Shown: positions 1 to 5,800, counted from the stretch's first letter. The stretch: DNA of 11,465 bases from Cloacimonetes bacterium UBA5284 (GCA_002410505.1 DHSO01000005.1:1-11465); one strand, 5' to 3'. The notes: generated from the letters alone by a model not told the origin. Made by a program: numbers and translations.

Positions 1-284
1 AAAATCGAAGGGTAGAAACTGCCTCTACGGAGTTTCGGAATGCTTACGCTTATAGGCCCCAATCCTGTGCTGAGAGGCTCTTTACGCTCACGGTAGCCAT
101 TGCGGTAGTTGATTCTTTGTTCTGTGCGTTGATAGTGCTCTGCTCCCAAGATGTAACTCATCTCTGCCTCAATTATCCTCTGGATGCCGTTTTCCAGCAC
201 TTTTACAAAATCTCCCGGCATTGCCGTACGAAATAACTTGACCAATTCTGCTCTTTCATCTTTCTTTCGCTTTGGTTGAGTCAT
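1..284 (-). CDS. IS256-family (mutator-type) transposase, N-terminal 94 residues, partial
   Basis: This is the beginning of a DDE transposase that moves the insertion sequence by DNA cleavage and strand transfer. Only 94 codons are in the window, so the catalytic residues are not visible. Recognition rests on the conserved N-terminal block of the family: IEAEMSYILGAEHY (about residues 39-51), then YRNGYRERKEPL (60-71) and ISVSIPKLRRGSFYPS (78-93). This corresponds to the family pattern of an EAEM helix, YRNGYR, and 'lrvPklR.GsffPs'. The start at 284 is chosen because AAGGAG (291-296) sits 6 nt upstream. An in-frame ATG at 323 has no such site. A separate short ORF (256-363) overlaps this start in another frame. 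The product probably exceeds 390 residues when complete, judging from the family. Confidence 0.9.
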   Translation of the reverse strand, partial: MTQPKRKKDERAELVKLFRTAMPGDFVKVLENGIQRIIEAEMSYILGAEHYQRTEQRINYRNGYRERKEPLSTGLGPISVSIPKLRRGSFYPSI

Positions 285-404
285 GATCTTCTCCTTGTTC
301 TTTAGTTTTTTGCTTAAAACCATCAAAACAAAGAGTGGGATCCGGCTCAACCTTTTTCTTCATCTGGCTGACTCCAATTTACACCAACCTTTGAGACACT
401 ACCC
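1..404 (-). mobile_element. IS256-family insertion sequence, 5' end only (truncated by window)
   Basis: The right-hand end of an insertion sequence lies here, reading leftward out of the window. Evidence is the transposase N-terminus at 1-284 and, about 120 nt upstream of it, a terminal-inverted-repeat-like end at roughly 377-404. On the minus strand this end begins GGGTAGTGTCTCAAAG and continues to GGTGTAAATT, similar in style to ends of IS256-type elements as I remember them. The other end and the target-site duplication lie outside the window, so the exact boundary (402-405) is inferred. The element sits inside the gene that starts at 509, in the same orientation as that gene. Confidence 0.75.
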
Positions 405-509
405 ATTCAAAGTCGACGCATCTACAGTTATAGTTCTGGGGATAACATAGGTCCCCATAACTGAACTCATAATAACGACAAAAATCATAGTCGTAATCAA
501 GCGTTTCAT
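399..509 (-). pseudogene. Secreted-protein gene cut by IS insertion (N-terminal 36 residues remain)
   Basis: An ATG at 509 begins a signal-peptide-like sequence: MKRLITT, then the hydrophobic run MIFVVIMSSVMGTYV. About 12 further codons follow before the IS end. The open frame then runs into the IS terminal repeat, and the TAG stop (399-401) is supplied by the IS sequence itself (GGGTAGTG). Translation start is well supported: AGGAGA (515-520) overlaps the stop codon of the upstream gene (TAG at 519-521), and the ATG lies only 9 nt beyond that stop. The pair is therefore likely one operon with coupled translation. The rest of the gene should lie on the far side of the IS, outside the window. 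Its function cannot be stated from so little sequence. Confidence 0.7.
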
Positions 510-518
510 GGTTTTCTC

Positions 519-1979
519 CTATCTGGTCTTAACGATTTTTTTGAGCTGCCTGGTCGCGCTACTACCGCGAAGGAGATAGATGCCTTTGGGGCTTGGCTTC
601 CCTCCGTTGTCTTTGCCGTCCCAGACAGTTTCACCTTTGGTCAGTTCCAGAGAACGGATTAACTGACCTTTGATATTGAAGATCTCAATGCTGTTACCTT
701 GGATAGGCAATGAGTTGTCTTGTTTGATCTTGATCTTTATTTCATCTTTCATGGGGTTTGGATAAGCCGATATTATCGTTGCTGGAGGGATTTGAACTTC
801 ATCCACCACCGGTACCTGCCCATTGGGCAGCAGCTTGGTGATAAGCTGGGTCTGAATATCGCCCCAAGCCCAGTACACGCAACCTTCGCTGTCCTTTGCA
901 AGTAGTGCCGTTGATACCATGCCGATACCTTCAACATGGATATTGCTAAGGTTTCCCCCCTCCTGTTGCCATGTCCAGTACAATTCTCCGCTTCCGGAGT
1001 GGTTGACAAGTATGGCATCCGAATACAATGTACCACAAATCAACACTTCATTTTCGTGTGTTAAAATTGAATGCGGCCACAGAACAATGTCAGGATCAAC
1101 ACTGAACATATAGCTTAGTTCATTGTTGTGTAAAAGATAAGCTTTGATAGCAGTGTCTGGGAAGACTCCAAATGGACCCACGATCAGATATCCCGAGTTG
1201 TATGGATTGTTAGCCACTGCAAGAGAAGACATGTTGTTGAGAAAGTATCCAGGCACATCAATGCGGTTGATGATGTTACCCATGGGATCAACCTCCAGTA
1301 TTGTTGCCGTACCAATGTTCAATTGACAGGTAATGAGGATATTGCCATTATCCATGAGTGCCAGATCATAAGCTTCCGCTCCCTGTTCCTGATGGGGGCT
1401 ACTGGCATCCAATGGGTAATAAGCAGTGGCAAGCGTATCTCCAATAGCTGAAAAGCGGTAGAAGCAAGCAGATAGTCCTTGCAGGCTGGTGTATGTCTTG
1501 CCAACTGCCACGATCTCATTATTGGGAATTCGCATGGCTTTGTTGAAGCTGATCCGCCGATAATTTTGGATGTAGGGCTCTTCTGAAAGGAGAGTGAAAT
1601 TTCCGCTACTATCAATCGACCATAATTTGATGTATTGATCAGAAGCCAGCACGGTAGTAATAAAGGTAACGGCATCGTTTTCATCAATATCAACTCCTGT
1701 GATTGTAAGAAATAATCCTGTACCACCCATCAATTGTCGCCAGAGTAGATTACCCGATGGATCAAGTTTGGTGATGCTTAGATACTGTGTATGTGGCCCG
1801 TAATTGTAATCTAAGTTTCCCAGAACAACCACGCTTTTATCGGAGCATACAAAGATGGACCTTGATGATATCGCGCAATCTTCAAAATATTCAGAATAGA
1901 CATATCCGCTTTGGGCAAATGCTATGCTGCTGATGGCCAGGATAAAAATGCCAATTAACACTCGAAATGATGTGTTCAT
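519..1979 (-). CDS. Secreted beta-propeller-like protein with C-terminal sorting domain
   Basis: A 486-residue exported protein. The start at 1979 is preferred over an upstream in-frame ATG at 2030 because AAGGAG (1986-1991) lies 6 nt before it. The protein then also opens directly with a signal peptide, MNTSFRV followed by the hydrophobic run LIGIFILAISSIAFA and likely cleavage near residue 22. The body (about 25-395) has repeats of the kind 'xKLDxxGNxLW': ITKLDPSGNLLWRQ, LWSIDSSGNF, ILEVDPMGNI, ITKLLPNGQV. Such repeats are typical of beta-propeller proteins in FCB bacteria. Residues about 400-486 form a sorting-type domain with AYPNPM, IEIFNIKGQLIRSL, WDGKDNGGKPSPKGIYLLR and a basic end. 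By analogy the tail directs secretion or surface anchoring. Its substrate or binding role is unknown. It heads an operon with the disrupted gene at 399-509. Confidence 0.85.
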   Translation of the reverse strand: MNTSFRVLIGIFILAISSIAFAQSGYVYSEYFEDCAISSRSIFVCSDKSVVVLGNLDYNYGPHTQYLSITKLDPSGNLLWRQLMGGTGLFLTITGVDIDENDAVTFITTVLASDQYIKLWSIDSSGNFTLLSEEPYIQNYRRISFNKAMRIPNNEIVAVGKTYTSLQGLSACFYRFSAIGDTLATAYYPLDASSPHQEQGAEAYDLALMDNGNILITCQLNIGTATILEVDPMGNIINRIDVPGYFLNNMSSLAVANNPYNSGYLIVGPFGVFPDTAIKAYLLHNNELSYMFSVDPDIVLWPHSILTHENEVLICGTLYSDAILVNHSGSGELYWTWQQEGGNLSNIHVEGIGMVSTALLAKDSEGCVYWAWGDIQTQLITKLLPNGQVPVVDEVQIPPATIISAYPNPMKDEIKIKIKQDNSLPIQGNSIEIFNIKGQLIRSLELTKGETVWDGKDNGGKPSPKGIYLLRGSSATRQLKKIVKTR

Positions 1980-2312
1980 GATAAACTCCTTATTATATTG
2001 CCAAGTCGAAATCATAAAAATGTCGCTCATGGATAAGTCTCGTCCTGCAAGACCGCTTGCAAGCTATACTTTCCTGAACAAAGCAAGAAAATGAACCATA
2101 AGAAAACAGGCTATATGTGATATTTGTAACACGTCATTCTTACCTCTTAATTTTCTTGATCATCACTCCCGTACATTTTCATGAATGCCCACTCATCGTC
2201 AAGAACTTTTTCGTTTTTTTGTCGCATCCTTATGCATCCGTGTTTGTGTGAATACAGGGGACTACTTTCATTGCTCCGGATAGAGAATTCACTGACATCA
2301 CAAGGAGACACA
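1980..2312. other. Intergenic region between divergent genes
   Basis: The two flanking genes point away from each other, so both promoters should lie here, but I could not pick a convincing -35/-10 pair on either strand. It contains a small inverted repeat GCAAG/CTTGC (about 2047-2060) and a T-rich run (about 2207-2221). A minus-strand open frame ends at 2147, but nothing in it is recognisable. No RNA gene was seen. Confidence 0.5.
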
Positions 2313-2780
2313 ATGGAGGCTAACTTATTGGAACGCATGAAAGAACAACTGCTTAGGCATGAAGGTCTGCGGCTGAAGCCATATCGCTGTACAGCAGGCA
2401 AGCTGACAATAGGTATCGGGCGCAATCTCGATGATTGTGGAATATCCCAATCCGAAGCCTACGTCATGCTAATCAATGACATCATGAATTGCGAGAAGCA
2501 GCTTCAGTCAAAGATACCGGATATCTACAATGGTCTTGATGAAGTGCGGAAGTCTGTTCTGCTCAACATGTGCATAAGCATCCCACAAAGCCGCTTCGCT
2601 TCTTTGCGGGAACCCTGCTACCTCGGTATCAATGGTCTGCTTGGCTTCAAGAACACTCTCGTATTTGTGAAAGCCGGAGACTGGGAACGAGCCGCCAATA
2701 ATATGCTTGTATCCCGTTGGGCAAAGCAGGTTGGAAGACGTGCGATTGAGCCATCTGAACTGATGAGGAAAGGCAAGTGA
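2313..2780 (+). CDS. T4-type phage lysozyme (GH24 endolysin)
   Basis: A 155-residue muramidase that would cleave the glycan strands of peptidoglycan, the lysis enzyme of many tailed phages. The start at 2313 is chosen because AAGGAG (2302-2307) sits 5 nt upstream; the longer open frame from 2181 lacks this. The catalytic block is clear: HEGLRLKPYRCTAGKLTIGIGRN (residues 16-38). It aligns with T4 lysozyme so that Glu17 matches E11, Cys26 matches D20 and Thr32 matches T26. The C-terminal part (LDEVRKSVLLNM, LGINGLLGFKNTL, GDWERAANNMLVSRWAKQVGRRA) also follows the fold. Oddities are Cys in place of the second acid, and an extra block of about 14-16 residues (88-103) in the conserved core. No signal peptide is seen. 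The gene overlaps the next ORF by 4 nt, as in a phage lysis module, but holin and spanin genes were not recognised. Confidence 0.88.
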   Translation: MEANLLERMKEQLLRHEGLRLKPYRCTAGKLTIGIGRNLDDCGISQSEAYVMLINDIMNCEKQLQSKIPDIYNGLDEVRKSVLLNMCISIPQSRFASLREPCYLGINGLLGFKNTLVFVKAGDWERAANNMLVSRWAKQVGRRAIEPSELMRKGK

Positions 2781-3037
2781 TTCCGATCCCGGTCGAGACT
2801 TCAGATGTCTTGGCAGTGCTTAACCTGCCCAAGGAGATGGCTGATAACATCATCTTCAAAGAGCATGGAGGGCTTGTCTTGGAGACGATTCGAAGCCTTG
2901 TCTTGGAAAACTATTACCAGGATGCTACACGCAATGACTATCCTGATGATGATCCATTCCTGATCTCTTTTCGCCACACCCTAAATCCTTTGCAAGCAAA
3001 GTCTCCAGGGAACCCGTTTTTGGGTTCTGTTTCCTGA
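2777..3037 (+). CDS. Small unrecognised protein downstream of lysozyme, possibly truncated or chimeric
   Basis: The open frame begins with GTG overlapping the lysozyme stop (GTGA), a junction typical of translationally coupled genes, and encodes 86 residues. I do not recognise the product. The first 58 or so residues look like ordinary protein: MIPIPVETSDVLAVLNLPKEMA, then HGGLVLETIRSLVLENYYQDA. They have mixed helical character and no membrane segment or cysteine. The last 25 residues, after the acidic run YPDDDP, are antisense to the tail of the minus-strand ORF at 2938-3249 and are less convincing as protein. The natural gene may therefore have been cut near 2955 and joined to foreign sequence. 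The position suggests a phage-module gene of unknown role. Confidence 0.45.
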   Translation: MIPIPVETSDVLAVLNLPKEMADNIIFKEHGGLVLETIRSLVLENYYQDATRNDYPDDDPFLISFRHTLNPLQAKSPGNPFLGSVS

Positions 3038-3249
3038 TGCTGCAGAGCACCTGCGAGTTCCTCAATTTGAATGTCATTGAACTGGTCTTTGAGAGTATCG
3101 GCTAGCATCTCTTTGGTATAGCCCTGCTCAATGGCTTTGGACAGGATATCTGCGAAGTTCTGCCTGATGTCTGCTTCAAAGTGATTCCCGATCCAGAACA
3201 ACTGCATAGCGCGTGTCCAGTTCTCTGTCGGTTGAACGGCATATCCCAT
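2938..3249 (-). pseudogene. Possible phage head-morphogenesis-type fragment
   Basis: A minus-strand ORF of 103 residues whose first two thirds look like real protein. It has WTRAMQLFWIGNHFEADIRQ, then FADILSKAIEQGYTKEMLADTLKDQF, an amphipathic helical stretch. It resembles the N-terminal helical part of SPP1 gp7/Mu gpF-like minor head proteins as I remember them, which is a weak, unaligned impression. The frame stays open upstream to about 3384 through a Glu-run encoded by the TCC tract, without another good start. No ribosome binding site precedes the ATG at 3249. The last 35 residues (after about position 3040) overlap the plus-strand ORF at 2777-3037 and do not look like the family. I read it as a decayed fragment of a prophage gene; it could also be an unrelated spurious frame. 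Confidence 0.3.
3010..3027. terminator. Small hairpin between converging ORFs, possible weak terminator
   Basis: GAACCC (3010-3015) and GGGTTC (3022-3027) form a perfect 6-bp stem around a GTTTTT loop. It lies where the plus-strand ORF ends (3037) and where the minus-strand fragment loses protein-like character. The following plus-strand sequence (TGTTTCC) is only weakly T-rich, so termination is uncertain. Confidence 0.25.
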
Positions 3250-3349
3250 TGGGACAGGTAGTCGCTCACTAAATGCCTGACACAGCAGTTTAATGAATGG
3301 GAAACCTGATAGAGGAACACATAAAGGCTCTTCGAGTGATCTTCCTGGG

Positions 3350-3376
3350 CTCCTCCTCCACTCCTCCTCCTCCTCC
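3350..3376. repeat. TCC trinucleotide tract
   Basis: Three TCC units (3351-3359), the interruption AC, then five TCC units (3362-3376). The complementary strand is a purine run of GGA units. It lies 46 nt before the 11-bp array. No gene function is apparent; read on the minus strand in the frame of the 2938-3249 fragment it gives a run of glutamates. Confidence 0.9.
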
Positions 3377-3422
3377 GGCTGACATCAATTCTCCAATCTT
3401 AGTGTATACTCTGTTGACAGTG

Positions 3423-3488
3423 TTAATCAAGTGGTCATCAAGCGTTAATCAAGCGTTAATAATTAACGCTTGATTAACGCTTGATTAA
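3423..3488. repeat. Palindromic array of 11-bp units, candidate operator or cis site of the peptide-exporter cassette
   Basis: The segment divides into six consecutive 11-bp blocks. Blocks 1-3 are direct copies of TTAATCAAGCG: 3423-3433 with one mismatch, 3434-3444 with three mismatches, 3445-3455 exact. Block 4 (3456-3466, TTAATAATTAA) is the centre. Blocks 5 and 6 (3467-3477, 3478-3488) are exact inverted copies, CGCTTGATTAA. As a result 3437-3460 and 3462-3485 are perfect inverted repeats of 24 bp around one A. Eleven bp is close to one helical turn, so identical faces would line up along the DNA. It ends 89 nt before the first start codon of the small peptide gene. It lacks the trailing T-run of a terminator. 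A multi-subunit repressor or activator site, an iteron-like or partition site, or a structured leader RNA are all possible. Confidence 0.85.
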
Positions 3489-3577
3489 GAAGTGATGAAC
3501 GCCGTAAACACTGCTAGAAATCGGTAGGACAATCTGGTCTTTCCTGATTTTAGTTGACAGCTAATTGAGGATGAATA

Positions 3578-3781
3578 ATGAAACGTAAAGTGAGAAAAGC
3601 AGTTAAGTACTCTGAGTTTACTAAGGTCAATATAGGAGAAAATATGAACACTTACGAATGTCAATCAGTCGAACTAGTAGAAATTGTAATGGCTGGCTTT
3701 GATTGTAAGCCATTTAAAGATGACGATGATTCCTGTTACAGTGAATCAATCACCCCTCCAATTACTCCAATAGTTAAATAA
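3578..3781 (+). CDS. Small exported-peptide candidate upstream of ABC exporter
   Basis: An ORF of 67 codons, unrecognised by sequence. Two starts are possible. The ATG at 3578 follows TGAGGA (3566-3571, 6 nt away). The ATG at 3644 (residue 23) follows AGGAG (3634-3638, 5 nt away) and gives a 45-residue peptide, which I slightly prefer; the 22-residue extension is Lys/Arg-rich. The 45-mer begins MNTYECQSVELVEIVMAG, like a hydrophilic leader ending in small residues. It continues FDCKPFKDDDDSCYSESITPPITPIVK in the order Cys, acidic run, Cys, Thr/Pro-rich end. No hydrophobic signal peptide is present. The exporter gene starts 23 nt downstream, so the peptide is probably its cargo or its regulator. 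No modifying enzyme, protease or immunity gene is seen nearby. The role as a ribosomal peptide precursor is inference from context. Confidence 0.6.
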   Translation: MKRKVRKAVKYSEFTKVNIGENMNTYECQSVELVEIVMAGFDCKPFKDDDDSCYSESITPPITPIVK

Positions 3782-3804
3782 CAACGCATAGCCCCGCATT
3801 AATT

Positions 3805-5493
3805 ATGTTAAGGAAAATAATTTTTAGACCTTTTACTTTTGTTGTCATTTTGATGGTGCTAATTGAAGCGATGATCTCAGTGTTGCCCCAACAAGCTTTT
3901 GGAATGCTAATTGATACTATTTCATCTAGTAATACTGATCTGACAAAATACATAATTTACCCGTTCGTAAAGCTCATTGCACAACTCTCAGATCTTCCAC
4001 TAATGACACAATTATTTATCCTGTATCTATTGTTATCTTTGATCTCGCTATTTGTTTCAATATTAAGAGGATATTGCGTGACTTACAATGGAGAGAGAAT
4101 ATTAATTAATATTAGAAAGAAGCTATTTTCGAGCCTGATAAGAAGCAACTATTCATATCTTAACACTCTAACATCAGGTGAAACGACTTTAAGAATACTG
4201 TCAGATGTAGAAAATGTTAGGAATATCATTATTGGTCCTATTAATGGTTTGATAGTTGATCTTATCACGGTTTTCCTGATGGTGTTTATATGCTTTAGAA
4301 TATCAGCAGAACTTTCAATACTAATGCTAATCCCTATACCATTAGTCGTTTTTAATAGTTTCATCATTGGAAATAAGCAAATTAAGATTTCAATGCTTTT
4401 ACGTGAACATTTGTCTAGCCTAACATCGACGACAATAAACAGGATAAAAGGTTTTTTACTTGTAAAACTATTTGCTCAGGAGAGCAAAGAAGATGAACAA
4501 TACTCTACAATGCTTTCCAAATATTTCTACCAATCATTAAAAAGTTTGAAAGTATCGCTTGCAGTATTCCCTCTTACTAGTGGAATCCAGATTGTTGTCA
4601 CGACAGGATTGCTATATGTCGGAGTCTTGAGGGTTCAACAGCATGTACTTAGCGTTGGCGAATTGTTAGTCTTTATACAGTATTTGGGGCGTTTCTATTC
4701 ACCATTTGTAAATATTGCTAGGTTCTATAACAGCATTGCAATGTCCGTAGTATCATACAAAAGACTAACAAATACATTTCTTGATACGGAGAGGAATAGA
4801 GATATAGTTGTAAATGATGTTATACCATCAGCAAAATATACTGATGCAGAGGCACTTACAGCTATTGAATTCGATGATGTGTCTTTCAGTTATTATGCAA
4901 CCGGTTCGAGCTCCAATGTAATAGAATCAATGAGCTTTAAAGTGATGCGTGGAGAGAAAGTTTCAATTGTAGGCGATAGCGGTAAAGGTAAAACAACAGT
5001 ATTAAATCTAATTGTAAGATTAATTTCTCCTCAGAAAGGGAGAATCAAATTCAATGGAATTGACATATGCGAATATGGCACAAACTACCTAAGGTCTAAG
5101 ATAGGCTACTTATCACAGAATAATATTATGTACAATATCCCTTTGATTGATAATGTTCGTTATGGGGTCACAGACGCGTCTATTGAAGATGTAATCAGGG
5201 CATTGACTCAAGTAAATATGCAGCATTACACAAGTTTAAATTACTTGCACAACACTATGGGAGAGGGAGGGGAATTGTTATCTGGAGGTGAAAAACAAAG
5301 AGTAGCGATAGCAAGATTAGTATTATGTAATCCTGATGTCATTCTTCTTGACGAGCCAATAGCAAATCTTGATATTGATAATGCTAAATGCGTCATGGAC
5401 TTAATATTCAGACTTTTTAGCGATAAGACGATTATTATTACATCACATCAACCATTAGCGATATCTTATTCTACAAGATCTATTTCAGTCTAA
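3805..5493 (+). CDS. ABC exporter half-transporter (fused membrane and ATPase domains)
   Basis: A 562-residue type I ABC exporter subunit that should dimerise in the inner membrane and use ATP to export a substrate, here probably the small peptide encoded just upstream. Residues about 5-310 are the membrane domain with hydrophobic segments near 7-30, 65-90, 145-190 and 255-275. The ATPase domain starts near 350 and has every motif: Walker A GDSGKGKT (390-397), Q-loop Gln438, signature LSGGE (492-496), Walker B ILLDE (513-517), D-loop NLD, H-loop His548. There is no N-terminal C39 peptidase domain. The protein stops only 14 residues after the H-loop, shorter than usual. The ATG at 3805 lacks a clear ribosome binding site, so translation may be coupled to the peptide gene. 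AT-rich codons (ATA, AGA, TTA) are frequent, unlike recG, suggesting transfer. Confidence 0.88.
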   Translation: MLRKIIFRPFTFVVILMVLIEAMISVLPQQAFGMLIDTISSSNTDLTKYIIYPFVKLIAQLSDLPLMTQLFILYLLLSLISLFVSILRGYCVTYNGERILINIRKKLFSSLIRSNYSYLNTLTSGETTLRILSDVENVRNIIIGPINGLIVDLITVFLMVFICFRISAELSILMLIPIPLVVFNSFIIGNKQIKISMLLREHLSSLTSTTINRIKGFLLVKLFAQESKEDEQYSTMLSKYFYQSLKSLKVSLAVFPLTSGIQIVVTTGLLYVGVLRVQQHVLSVGELLVFIQYLGRFYSPFVNIARFYNSIAMSVVSYKRLTNTFLDTERNRDIVVNDVIPSAKYTDAEALTAIEFDDVSFSYYATGSSSNVIESMSFKVMRGEKVSIVGDSGKGKTTVLNLIVRLISPQKGRIKFNGIDICEYGTNYLRSKIGYLSQNNIMYNIPLIDNVRYGVTDASIEDVIRALTQVNMQHYTSLNYLHNTMGEGGELLSGGEKQRVAIARLVLCNPDVILLDEPIANLDIDNAKCVMDLIFRLFSDKTIIITSHQPLAISYSTRSISV

Positions 5494-5528
5494 TGCCCGT
5501 TGTATTTGCTGAGAATCATTTGGTAAAC

Positions 5529-5566
5529 TGGGATAGATTAGAAATATTGATTCTGTCCCATTTTTT
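5529..5566 (+). terminator. Rho-independent terminator of the peptide-exporter cassette
   Basis: TGGGATAGA (5529-5537) pairs with TCTGTCCCA (5552-5560) over 9 bp including one T-G wobble, with a 14-nt loop, followed directly by six T (5561-5566). It lies 36 nt after the exporter stop codon and points in the same direction, so it should end the peptide-exporter transcript. Confidence 0.85.
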
Positions 5567-5715
5567 ACACCACTTGTAAAGTGACACGTTTGCTAACGAC
5601 ATTGTTTTCATAGTTATCTCGATATATAGCCGCTGATAAGTGCTGCATAGTTTGATAGTTCTTAGTTCGGGACTGCAAGCGATGGAACACCTCGCCCGGG
5701 CTGCCGGGCTCCGTT

Positions 5716-5738
5716 TGGCAGAAGCAGCACAGCTGCCA
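5716..5738. repeat. Inverted repeat in GC-rich intergenic patch
   Basis: TGGCAG (5716-5721) and CTGCCA (5733-5738) flank an 11-nt loop. Just upstream lies GCCCGGGCTGCCGGGC (5694-5709), itself rich in self-complementary words. The patch is far more GC-rich than the exporter gene before it. No T-run follows, so a terminator is unlikely. Confidence 0.6.
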
Positions 5739-5742
5739 GAAA

Positions 5743-5800
5743 GTAGAAGCGATATCTTGCCGCCTGGTAAGTCAAATATCGACCCGGGAGTCGCTTCTAC
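5743..5800. repeat. Intergenic inverted repeat, REP-like
   Basis: GTAGAAGCGA (5743-5752) and TCGCTTCTAC (5791-5800) are perfect 10-bp inverted arms around 38 nt that contain GATAT/ATATC and CCCGGG palindromes. The word GCTTCTACG at its right edge (5793-5801) returns at 5909-5917. This is the look of a dispersed intergenic palindromic repeat. Between 5567 and 5988 I see no coding region. Confidence 0.7.

Noticed and set aside
2147..2425. Minus-strand 92-codon frame in the region between the propeller gene and lysozyme
   Set aside because: It is mostly antisense to the lysozyme start and its Arg/Ser-rich composition looks like a shadow frame. The C-terminal 26 codons look more natural but have no properly spaced ribosome binding site.
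3405..3419. TATACT (3405-3410) as a -10 and TTGACA (3414-3419) as a -35 near the 11-bp array
   Set aside because: They are in the wrong order to form one promoter. TATACT has only CTGACA 20 nt upstream, and TTGACA has no -10-like hexamer 16-18 nt downstream.
3437..3485. CRISPR array or Rho-independent terminator reading of the palindromic array
   Set aside because: The units are contiguous without spacers, so it is not CRISPR. The stem is AT-rich and followed by AAGAAGTG, not a T-run, so it is not a classic terminator.
3554..3582. TTGACA (3554-3559) just before the peptide gene as a promoter
   Set aside because: At 16-17 nt spacing only TAATGA/AATGAA is found, a poor -10 that overlaps the first start codon.
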